Under the pieces are notes generated by a model. The model saw only the letters and a program-made list of their open reading frames with translations. It was not told the DNA's origin and searched no databases. Positions 38,739-45,553 of a stretch of DNA of 64,000 bases are shown one piece after another (the first letter of the stretch is position 1; each line of letters opens with the position of its first letter). The stretch is from Massilia varians (GTDB lineage: Bacteria; Pseudomonadota; Gammaproteobacteria; Burkholderiales; Burkholderiaceae_D): NCBI RefSeq assembly GCF_027923905.1, contig NZ_AP026966.1, positions 1,861,001 through 1,925,000 of the forward strand. Reading direction: 5' to 3'. The position numbers and the translations under genes are program-made.

Positions 38739-39539
38739 ATGAACGCACAGACCCCGCATAGCACGCCGGCCGGCCAGGACCGCATCACCCTGATGGGCTG
38801 CCAGGTCGACAACCTGACGATGGAAGAAACCTTGGGCAAGGTCGAAGGCTTCATCGGGTCCGGGTTGCCACACCAGCACGTGGTGGTCAACGTCGACAAG
38901 CTGGTCAAGGCCAGCCGCGACCCGGAACTGCGCAGCATCATCAACGACTGCGCGCTGGTCAACGTGGACGGCATGCCGGTGGTGTGGGCCTCGCGCCTGC
39001 TCGGCAAGCCGCTCAAGGAGCGGGTCGCCGGGGTCGACCTGTTCGAGGCCCTGATGCGGCGCGCGGGCGAGAAGGGGTGGCGCGTGTTCCTGCTGGGCGC
39101 GCGCGAGGAAGTCGTCAGCAAGGTGGCCGAAACCTATACCCGCAAGTACCCGGCGCTCAGGCTGGCGGGTTACCGCAACGGCTACTGGAAGGGCGAAGAG
39201 GAAGAGCGTGCGGTGGCGGAGCAGATCCGTCTAAGCAATGCCGACCTGCTGTTCGTGGCGATCAGTTCGCCCAAGAAAGAACAGTTCCTCGGTAAATACC
39301 AGGCCCATATGCGGATTCCGTTCGCGATGGGTGTCGGCGGCACCTTCGATGTCGCCATCGGCAAGGTGAAGCGGGCCCCGCTGTGGATGCAGAAATCCGG
39401 GCTCGAGTGGTTCTACCGCTTCCTGCAGGAGCCGCGCCGCATGTTCCGGCGCTACTTTATCGACGACATGGCTTTCATCAAGCTGTTTTTCAAGGAAGCA
39501 TGGTCGACCAGCCGGGGCAGGCAAGTCAAACAAGGATAG
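38739..39539 (+). CDS. WecG/TagA/CpsF-family glycosyltransferase (GT26)
   Basis: The protein has 266 residues. VVVNVDKLVKASRDPELRSI, NVDGMPVVWASRLLG, RVAGVDLFEALM and VFLLGAREEVVSKVAE are the conserved blocks of this family. ADLLFVAISSPKKEQFL and FAMGVGGTFDVAIGKVKRAP complete it. Members transfer N-acetylmannosamine or related sugars onto lipid-linked acceptors. The exact sugar here is unknown. The C-terminal EWFYRFLQEPRRMFRRYF is the usual membrane-contacting tail. It ends the glycosyltransferase block; 196 non-coding bases follow before galE. Confidence 0.92.
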   Translation: MNAQTPHSTPAGQDRITLMGCQVDNLTMEETLGKVEGFIGSGLPHQHVVVNVDKLVKASRDPELRSIINDCALVNVDGMPVVWASRLLGKPLKERVAGVDLFEALMRRAGEKGWRVFLLGAREEVVSKVAETYTRKYPALRLAGYRNGYWKGEEEERAVAEQIRLSNADLLFVAISSPKKEQFLGKYQAHMRIPFAMGVGGTFDVAIGKVKRAPLWMQKSGLEWFYRFLQEPRRMFRRYFIDDMAFIKLFFKEAWSTSRGRQVKQG

Positions 39540-39671
39540 CGCGACCGCAGAAGCCGCGCGCGCAAGAATACAAAAAGCCCCAAGACAAGAACGGACGGAG
39601 ACCGCATCATCGACCCTGACCGCCCCATGGCGGCCGGCGCAGGTGTCGTGCGTGGGTTTTCGGGGCAGCGG

Positions 39672-39680
39672 TGATATGCT
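39672..39680 (+). promoter_or_regulatory. Possible extended -10 promoter before galE
   Basis: TGATATGCT (39672-39680) fits an extended -10 (TG-N-TATnnT) and lies 55 bases before the galE ATG. A strongly AT-rich run (39696-39720) follows, and AGAGAGAAA acts as ribosome-binding site. No -35 of quality is visible. The 196-base gap between the GT26 gene and galE has no other feature seen. Confidence 0.35.
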
Positions 39681-39735
39681 ACGCCATTGATTGCCACATT
39701 ATTAATACATTTTATATATCACAGAGAGAAACACA

Positions 39736-40734
39736 ATGAAGATCCTGGTTACTGGCGGTATGGGCTACATCGGCTCGCATACCGTCGTCGAGCTGCAGAA
39801 CGCGGGCCACGACGTGGTGGTGGTGGACAACCTGTCCAACGCGGTCGCATCGGTGCAGGAGCGTGTGCAGCGCATCACGGACAAGCCCTTCGTCTTCGAA
39901 AAAGCCGACATCCGCGACCGCGCGGCGATGGAGCGCATCTTCGGCCTGCACAAGGTCGACGCCGTGATCCATTTCGCCGGCCTGAAGGCGGTCGGCGAAT
40001 CGGTGGCGCAGCCGCTGCGCTACTACGACAACAACGTCAACGGCAGCGTGATCCTGTTCGAGACGATGGCCAAGTTCGGCGTGCAGACCATCGTGTTCTC
40101 GTCCTCGGCCACCGTGTACGGCGACCCGGCCTCGGTGCCGATCCGCGAAGACTTCCCGCTCTCGGCCACCAATCCCTACGGCCGCAGCAAGCTGATGATC
40201 GAAGACATCCTGCGCGACCTGTCCAAGGCTGAACCGGGCTGGCGCATCGCGCTGCTGCGCTACTTCAACCCGGTCGGCGCCCACGAGAGCGGCCTGATCG
40301 GCGAAGAGCCGAACGGCATCCCGAACAACCTCGTTCCCTACATCGCCCAGGTCGCCAACGGCCAGCGCGAGAAGCTGTCCGTGTTCGGCGGCGACTACCC
40401 GACCCCGGACGGCACCGGCCTGCGCGACTACATCCACGTGGTGGACCTCGCGATCGGCCACGTGAAAACCCTCGATCGCCTGGCCAAGGAACCGGGCATC
40501 GTCACCTACAACCTTGGCACCGGCCGTGGCAACAGCGTGCTGGAAATGGTGCGCGCCTTCGAGCAGGCCTGCGGCCGCCCGATTCCCTACCAGATCGTCG
40601 AGCGCCGCCCCGGCGACGTGGCCCAGTGCTACGCCGACCCGGCCAAGGCGCGCGAAGAGCTGGGCTGGACTGCCGAGCGCGACGTCGCCCAGATGTGCGC
40701 CGACGTGTGGCGCTACCAAACCACTGCCAAGTAA
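39736..40734 (+). CDS. galE: UDP-glucose 4-epimerase
   Basis: The extended short-chain dehydrogenase has 332 residues and interconverts UDP-glucose and UDP-galactose. The NAD-binding TGGMGYIGSHTVVEL is at the N-terminus. HFAGLKAVGESV, the SSSATVYG serine segment and NPYGRSKLMIEDIL (Tyr-x3-Lys) form the catalytic site. LLRYFNPVGAHESGLIGE and DYIHVVDLA are GalE hallmarks. It supplies galactose (or GalNAc if the enzyme is relaxed) for the polymer. It is followed after 36 bases by a sugar nucleotidyltransferase and appears to head a three-gene precursor operon. Confidence 0.96.
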   Translation: MKILVTGGMGYIGSHTVVELQNAGHDVVVVDNLSNAVASVQERVQRITDKPFVFEKADIRDRAAMERIFGLHKVDAVIHFAGLKAVGESVAQPLRYYDNNVNGSVILFETMAKFGVQTIVFSSSATVYGDPASVPIREDFPLSATNPYGRSKLMIEDILRDLSKAEPGWRIALLRYFNPVGAHESGLIGEEPNGIPNNLVPYIAQVANGQREKLSVFGGDYPTPDGTGLRDYIHVVDLAIGHVKTLDRLAKEPGIVTYNLGTGRGNSVLEMVRAFEQACGRPIPYQIVERRPGDVAQCYADPAKAREELGWTAERDVAQMCADVWRYQTTAK

Positions 40735-40770
40735 GCACAGCCAAACAACCCATATGTAAAGGACGGTCTG

Positions 40771-41949
40771 ATGAAAGCCATGATTCTCGCTGCAGGCAAG
40801 GGCACGCGTGTGCGTCCGCTCACCTATGACCTGCCAAAACCCATGATTCCATTGCTGGGCAAACCGGTGATGGCCTACCTCGTCGAACACCTGAAAAAGC
40901 ATGGCGTGACCGAAATCATGGTCAACGTCAGCTGGCTGCACGAAAAGATCGAGGAATACTTCGGGGAAGGCCACCAGTTCGGCGTCCAGATCGGCTACTC
41001 TTTCGAGGGCTACATCAAGGACGACGGCGAAGTCGTGCCCGAGCCGATCGGTTCGGCCGGCGGCATGAAGAAGATCCAGGAATTCGGCGGCTTCTTCGAC
41101 GACACCACCATCGTGCTGTGCGGCGACGCCCTGATCGACCTCGACCTGAAGGCCGCGCTGCTCGAGCACCGCCGCAAGGGCGCCATGGCCACGGTCATCA
41201 CCAAGGAAGTCCCGTGGGACAAGGTCTCGTCCTATGGCGTGGTGGTCACCGACGCCCAAGGGCGCATCACCGAGTTCCAGGAAAAGCCGAGCGAAGCCGA
41301 AGCCAAGTCCAACTTCATCTCCACCGGCATCTACATCTTCGAGCCGGAAGTCATCGACCTGATTCCTTCCGGGGTGCCGTTCGACATCGGTTCCGAACTG
41401 TTCCCGCTGCTGGCCGAGCGCGGCCTGCCGTTCTATGCCCAGGGCCGCCCCTTCAACTGGCTCGACATCGGCACCATGAGCGACTACTGGGAAGTGCTGC
41501 AGACCGTGCTGACCGGCGAGGTCAACCACATGGACGTGCCGGGCATCCAGATCGAGCCGGGCGTCTGGACCGGCCTGAACACCAGCATCGACTGGGAAGG
41601 CACCACCATCGAAGGCCCGGTCTACATCGGTTCCAACGTCAAGATCGAAGCCGGCGCCCGCATCGTCGGCCCGACCTGGATCGGCCACGGCAGCCACATC
41701 TGCGAAGGCGCCGAGGTCGTGCGTAGCATGTTGTTCGAATACACACGGGTGTTGCATGATGTAACATTGCATGAAATGATCGTTTTCAAAGACTACAGTG
41801 TCGACCGCAAGGGCGAGATGAAGCATGCCTCCGAGTACTCGTCGCAGGAATGGCTGAATGCGCGCGATCGCCGCCGTTCGGTCCGCAAGGAAATTGACGG
41901 CGTCGCCCAGAACGCCATTCAAAAGATCAAAGAGAAAGTTAGCGCATGA
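40771..41949 (+). CDS. Sugar-phosphate nucleotidyltransferase with left-handed beta-helix tail
   Basis: The protein has 392 residues. The nucleotide-binding signature MILAAGKGTRVRPLTYDLPKPM is at the N-terminus, with GSAGGMKKIQEF and LCGDALIDLDL following. The nucleotidyltransferase domain ends near 240. The C-terminal part shows hexapeptide-type repeats (IEGPVYIGSNVKIEAGARIVG, IGHGSHICEGA). This resembles GDP-mannose pyrophosphorylase/GlmU-like enzymes, but manC follows directly. It may make a different NDP-sugar, for example an NDP-glucose. The last four bases overlap the manC start (ATGA). Confidence 0.85.
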   Translation: MKAMILAAGKGTRVRPLTYDLPKPMIPLLGKPVMAYLVEHLKKHGVTEIMVNVSWLHEKIEEYFGEGHQFGVQIGYSFEGYIKDDGEVVPEPIGSAGGMKKIQEFGGFFDDTTIVLCGDALIDLDLKAALLEHRRKGAMATVITKEVPWDKVSSYGVVVTDAQGRITEFQEKPSEAEAKSNFISTGIYIFEPEVIDLIPSGVPFDIGSELFPLLAERGLPFYAQGRPFNWLDIGTMSDYWEVLQTVLTGEVNHMDVPGIQIEPGVWTGLNTSIDWEGTTIEGPVYIGSNVKIEAGARIVGPTWIGHGSHICEGAEVVRSMLFEYTRVLHDVTLHEMIVFKDYSVDRKGEMKHASEYSSQEWLNARDRRRSVRKEIDGVAQNAIQKIKEKVSA

Positions 41950-43364
41950 AAATTTATCCAGTCATCCTCTCCGGCGGCGCCGGTACCCGTCTGTGGCCGT
42001 TGTCGCGCGCCGTGCTGCCCAAGCAGCTGCTGCCGCTGGTAGCGGACCGGACCATGCTGCAGGAAACTGCGCTGCGGGTGGCCGAATGGCCGGGAGTGAT
42101 GGCGCCGCTGGTCGTGTGCGGCAATGACCACCGCTTCATGGTGGCCGAACAACTGCGCGAGATCGGCATCACCCCGCTCGGCATCCTGCTCGAGCCGGTC
42201 GGCCGCAATACCGCCCCGGCGGTGGCCGCGGCCGCCCACTACCTGAAGTCGATCGACCCCGAAGCGCTCATGCTGGTGCTGCCGGCCGACCACGTGATCG
42301 AAAACGGCGCCGCCTTCCGCGACGCGGTCGAACGCGCCGTCACGCTGGTGGGCCAGGGCGCCCTGGCCACCTTCGGCGTCGTGCCGAAGACCCCGGAAAC
42401 CGGCTACGGCTACATCCGCCGCGGCGAACAGGTCGCCGGTTGCGGCGAGTGCTACAAGGTGGCGCGCTTCGTCGAGAAGCCGGATGCCGCCACCGCGCAA
42501 GGCTTCCTGGACGAGGGCGGCTACTACTGGAACAGCGGCATGTTCATGTTCCATGCCGAGCGTTTCCTGCAAGAGCTGCAGCAGCATGCGCCGGCCATTG
42601 CCGAGGCTGCCGAGAAGGCCGTCAGCACGGGGTATCGCGACCTCGACTTCTGCCGCCTGGAAGAAAAGGCGTTCTCGGACAGCCCGTCCGATTCGATCGA
42701 CTACGCGGTGATGGAAAAGACCCGTGACGCCGCCGTGGTGCCCGCCGACATCGGCTGGAACGACGTCGGCTCCTGGTCGGCGCTGTGGGAAGTGCAGCCG
42801 AAGGATGCCAACGGCAATGCCCAGCGCGGCGACGTCTACCTCGACGGCGTCAAGAATTCGCTGGTGCGCGCCGAATCGCGCATCGTGGCCGTGGTCGGCG
42901 TGGAAGACCTGGTCGTGGTGGAAACCCAGGATGCGGTGCTGGTCACCCACAAGGACCAGGTGCAGCGCGTCAAGCAGGTGGTCGACCACCTCAAGTCCAA
43001 GGCGCGTACCGAGCACCTGCACCATACGCGGGTCTACCGCCCATGGGGACACTACGAGGGCATCGATGCGGGCGACCGCTTCCAGGTCAAGCGCATCACC
43101 GTCAAGCCGGGCGAGAAGCTCTCGCTGCAGATGCACCACCACCGCGCCGAGCACTGGGTCGTGGTGTCGGGCACCGCGCGCGTCACCTGCGGCGAGAAGG
43201 TCTGCCTGCTGTCGGAGAACGAATCGACCTACATCCCGATCGGCGTCACCCACCGCCTGGAAAACCCGGGCAAGCTGCCGCTGGATCTCATCGAGGTGCA
43301 GTCCGGCAGCTACCTCGGCGAGGACGACATCGTCCGCTTCGAGGATATCTACCAGCGCGCCTGA
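41946..43364 (+). CDS. manC: Mannose-1-phosphate guanylyltransferase / mannose-6-phosphate isomerase
   Basis: The bifunctional type II PMI has 472 residues. The N-terminal guanylyltransferase has LSGGAGTRLWPLSRAVLPKQ and the sugar-binding FVEKPDAATAQ. The C-terminal cupin isomerase has YRPWGHYEGIDAGDRFQVKR, QMHHHRAEHW and GVTHRLENPGK. It makes GDP-mannose, which Gmd and Fcl (encoded 25 kb upstream) need for GDP-fucose. No phosphomannomutase gene is present in the window. The start overlaps the preceding nucleotidyltransferase stop. It is the last obvious polysaccharide gene of the locus. Confidence 0.95.
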   Translation: MKIYPVILSGGAGTRLWPLSRAVLPKQLLPLVADRTMLQETALRVAEWPGVMAPLVVCGNDHRFMVAEQLREIGITPLGILLEPVGRNTAPAVAAAAHYLKSIDPEALMLVLPADHVIENGAAFRDAVERAVTLVGQGALATFGVVPKTPETGYGYIRRGEQVAGCGECYKVARFVEKPDAATAQGFLDEGGYYWNSGMFMFHAERFLQELQQHAPAIAEAAEKAVSTGYRDLDFCRLEEKAFSDSPSDSIDYAVMEKTRDAAVVPADIGWNDVGSWSALWEVQPKDANGNAQRGDVYLDGVKNSLVRAESRIVAVVGVEDLVVVETQDAVLVTHKDQVQRVKQVVDHLKSKARTEHLHHTRVYRPWGHYEGIDAGDRFQVKRITVKPGEKLSLQMHHHRAEHWVVVSGTARVTCGEKVCLLSENESTYIPIGVTHRLENPGKLPLDLIEVQSGSYLGEDDIVRFEDIYQRA

Positions 43365-43426
43365 CAGCCTGCGTCATAGCGCCGCGTCCGCTTGCATAGC
43401 GGAACCGTGCGAACCCCTTGCGGAAC

Positions 43427-43445
43427 GCGGGCATACAATGCCCGC
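43427..43445. promoter_or_regulatory. 8-bp inverted repeat overlapping a -10-like TACAAT
   Basis: GCGGGCAT-ACA-ATGCCCGC is a perfect inverted repeat 26 bases before the ATG of the PEP-CTERM/TLDc gene. TACAAT at 43434-43439 lies in its centre. It has no T run, so it is a poor terminator for manC. An operator overlapping a promoter is the alternative reading. Confidence 0.35.
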
Positions 43446-43470
43446 AACTGAACCGAGCGAGGGGGCATCC

Positions 43471-44211
43471 ATGAAAACAATGCTTGCGGCATCGGGCCTG
43501 GCCCTGACCATGACCCTGGGTCTGGCCGCGCCGGCCGCGCATGCCCAGAACGGCACGCCGCTGCTGGACCTGACCCTGTATGGCCAACTCGAGCGCTGGC
43601 TCGGCGCCGGCCCGCTGGACCTGCGCAACATCTATACCCGCGAGCAGGGCCACAATTCGCGCGACTTCCATGCCGCCGCCGACGGCGCCGGCATGAACTT
43701 CACGCTGATGCAGGTCACCAACGACTTCGGCCAGAGCTGGGTCGTGGGCGGCTACAATCCGCAGAGCTGGTCGTCGACCGACGGCTGGCACGAAACGCCG
43801 CGCGACTGGCAGCGCACCGCCTTCATCTTCAACTTCACCGACGCCAAGCTGTGGCGCCAGGTCCTGTCCGACGACATCCTGCCCAACCGCGGCCTGCGCC
43901 AGACCTTCAACGAACCCAACCATGGCCCGACCTTCGGCGCCGGGCCCGACCTGTTCGTCAACGACCGCCTGAATGCCGCGCTGTCCTGGCAGGTGAGCTA
44001 TGGCGACGGACTGTCCGAGGGCACCAGCATCATCGACGGCAGCACCGGCGGCCAGCTGTTCCGGATCGACGCCCTCGAGGTGTATTCGATCTCGCTGGTG
44101 CCGGAACCCGGCAGCACGGCGATGTTCATCGGCGGCCTGGGCGTGCTGGGCTGGGCGGCATGGCGGCGCCGCGCCGCCGCGGTCCCCGCCGGCAAGACGC
44201 GCAAGCCTTGA
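43471..44211 (+). CDS. PEP-CTERM protein with a TLDc-like domain
   Basis: The secreted protein has 246 residues. A signal peptide (about 1-26, ending PAAHA) is followed by a single domain with NSRDFHAAADGAGMNFTLMQ, WVVGGYNPQSWSS and FIFNFTDAKLWRQ, the pattern of TLDc domains. The C-terminus is a textbook sorting signal: VPEPGSTAMFIGGLGVLGW and an arginine-rich tail (from about residue 210). It should be a substrate of an exosortase, the only one in the window being xrtB. GCGAGGGGG precedes the ATG. The TLDc fold in bacteria has no agreed function. Confidence 0.88.
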   Translation: MKTMLAASGLALTMTLGLAAPAAHAQNGTPLLDLTLYGQLERWLGAGPLDLRNIYTREQGHNSRDFHAAADGAGMNFTLMQVTNDFGQSWVVGGYNPQSWSSTDGWHETPRDWQRTAFIFNFTDAKLWRQVLSDDILPNRGLRQTFNEPNHGPTFGAGPDLFVNDRLNAALSWQVSYGDGLSEGTSIIDGSTGGQLFRIDALEVYSISLVPEPGSTAMFIGGLGVLGWAAWRRRAAAVPAGKTRKP

Positions 44212-44263
44212 GGAGCAGGCTGCGGATCCTTGCATGACGTTTTGGCAAGCTGTGGCATGATGG

Positions 44264-44284
44264 TGGCGGAGCCCGGCTCCGCCA
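44264..44284 (+). terminator. Possible hairpin terminator after the PEP-CTERM/TLDc gene
   Basis: TGGCGGAGC (44264-44272) pairs with GCTCCGCCA (44276-44284) around CCG, 52 bases after the stop. It is followed only by TTCGTCC, so any terminator function would be weak. It also lies 22 bases before the next ATG and could affect that gene's translation. Confidence 0.35.
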
Positions 44285-44306
44285 TTCGTCCACCTTGCGA
44301 CCATCC

Positions 44307-45353
44307 ATGCGACTGAACCTGCCAACCGCCTGGCGTGCGCCTTTGCGCGCCATCTTTGCCTGCTGCCTTGCCGCTGTCCTCCACGCGCCGGCCGCCCATG
44401 CCGCCGTGTCCGCTCTCAAGCCCGAGCAACTGGCCATCGTCATCAATGACGCGGATCCGAACAGCGTCGCCGTCGGCGCCTACTACCGCAAGCGCCGCGA
44501 CATCCCGGCGGCGAACGTGGTGCACGTGCGCATTCCCGGCAAACCGAAGTCGATCAGTCCCGCCCAGTTCCGCCTGTTGAAGGAAGAGATCGACAGCCAG
44601 CTCAGGCCCGGCGTCCAGGCGGTGCTGATGGTCTGGACCGCGCCCTATGCGGTGGACTGCAATGCGATTACCGGCGCCTACACCCTCGGCTTCGACGGCG
44701 GCCAGTGCGCCAAGACCTGCGCGCCCGGCCAGCCCAGTCCTTATTTCAACAGCAAATCGGCACAACCCTTCAGCGATCACGGGATGCGCATCTCGATGCT
44801 GCTGCCCACCGAGTCCGTACAGCAGGCGAAAGCGCTGATCGACCGCGGCGTCGCGGCGGGCTTTCGCACCGTGCCGGCCACCGCCTACTATCTTGCCACC
44901 TCGGAAAAGGCGCGCAACACCCGCGTCGGTTTCTTCCCGCGTCCCGGCCGCATCCCCGGCCGCCGCCTGTCCACCCGCGTCATGCAGGCCGACGTGCTGG
45001 AAGGGGTGAAGGACGTGCTGGTCTACCAGACCGGCATGGCGCATGTTGCCAAGCTCGAGACGCTCGGCTTCGTGCCCGGCGCCCTGGCTGATCACCTGAC
45101 CTCGCTGGGCGGCGACCTGCTCGGCAGCAGCCAGATGAGCAGCCTGCGCTGGCTCGAAGCCGGCGCTACCGCGAGCTACGGCACCGTCAGCGAGCCCTGC
45201 AACCACTGGCAGAAATTCCCCAATCCTTCCGTCCTGCTGCGCCATTACCTGAGCGGCAACAGCGCCATCGAAGCCTACTGGAAGAGTGTTGCGTGGCCAA
45301 CACAGGGTCTCTTCATTGGTGAGCCCCTGGCGGCGCCATACCGTTCCCGCTGA
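44307..45353 (+). CDS. TIGR03790-type secreted protein of exosortase-bearing bacteria
   Basis: The protein has 348 residues. A signal peptide ends near APAAHAAVSA. The body contains LAIVINDADPNSVAVGAYYRKRRDIPAANVVHV, which matches my recollection of the uncharacterised TIGR03790 family seen in genomes with exosortases. VLMVWTAPYAVDCNAITGAYTLGF, GASASYGTVSEP-like GATASYGTVSEPCNHW and a C-terminal AYWKSVAWPTQGLFIGEPLAAPY also fit. There is no PEP-CTERM tail. The family's activity is unknown; the cysteine-containing segment DGGQCAKTCAPG is notable. A TTG 12 bases upstream in frame is an alternative start. Confidence 0.8.
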   Translation: MRLNLPTAWRAPLRAIFACCLAAVLHAPAAHAAVSALKPEQLAIVINDADPNSVAVGAYYRKRRDIPAANVVHVRIPGKPKSISPAQFRLLKEEIDSQLRPGVQAVLMVWTAPYAVDCNAITGAYTLGFDGGQCAKTCAPGQPSPYFNSKSAQPFSDHGMRISMLLPTESVQQAKALIDRGVAAGFRTVPATAYYLATSEKARNTRVGFFPRPGRIPGRRLSTRVMQADVLEGVKDVLVYQTGMAHVAKLETLGFVPGALADHLTSLGGDLLGSSQMSSLRWLEAGATASYGTVSEPCNHWQKFPNPSVLLRHYLSGNSAIEAYWKSVAWPTQGLFIGEPLAAPYRSR

Positions 45354-45553
45354 AACCAGGCTCTTTCCTATGGGAGATGGGGCTATGCACACTCCCATTC
45401 CTTCCCCATGCGCGTGTTGCAAAAAAGATGACAAAAAATATTGTCATCAGGATGTAAATTTATTCATTTAATATCAATTTTGCTAATGATAAATTGCATT
45501 CTGCTAATGCATTTCCCCTTAAACACGTAGCAGGACACTTCTTCAGGGATCCC
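45354..45553. other. AT-rich regulatory region before the extracellular nuclease gene
   Basis: There are 200 bases with no credible gene and strongly AT-rich in the second half. A hairpin-like ATGGGAG...CTCCCAT occurs at about 45377-45405. A perfect inverted repeat occupies 45427-45448. The sequence TAATGATAAATTG at about 45484-45496 could supply a -10. AGGGA precedes the ATG by four bases. Confidence 0.55.
45427..45448. promoter_or_regulatory. Perfect inverted repeat, possibly overlapping a Pho-type box
   Basis: GATGACAA-N6-TTGTCATC is a perfect 8-bp inverted repeat. Its right arm starts TTGTCAT-CAGG-ATGTAAA, which looks like two 7-mers at the 11-base spacing of PhoB half-sites (consensus CTGTCAT). 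The first matches six of seven positions; the second is poor. Phosphate control would make sense for a secreted nuclease but is only suggested by this match. Confidence 0.4.

Noticed and set aside
43427..43445. Terminator for manC
   Set aside because: The inverted repeat is perfect but short and is not followed by a T run, so it is listed only as a possible operator.
44245..44262. Sigma-54 type promoter before the TIGR03790-type gene (TGGCAAGCTGTGGCA)
   Set aside because: The spacing between the GG and GC dinucleotides is nine instead of ten, and the -12 part does not match.
45494..45553. Longer N-terminus of the nuclease starting at a TTG upstream
   Set aside because: It would place twenty residues in front of a clear signal peptide, and the ATG at 45554 has a nearby AGGGA.
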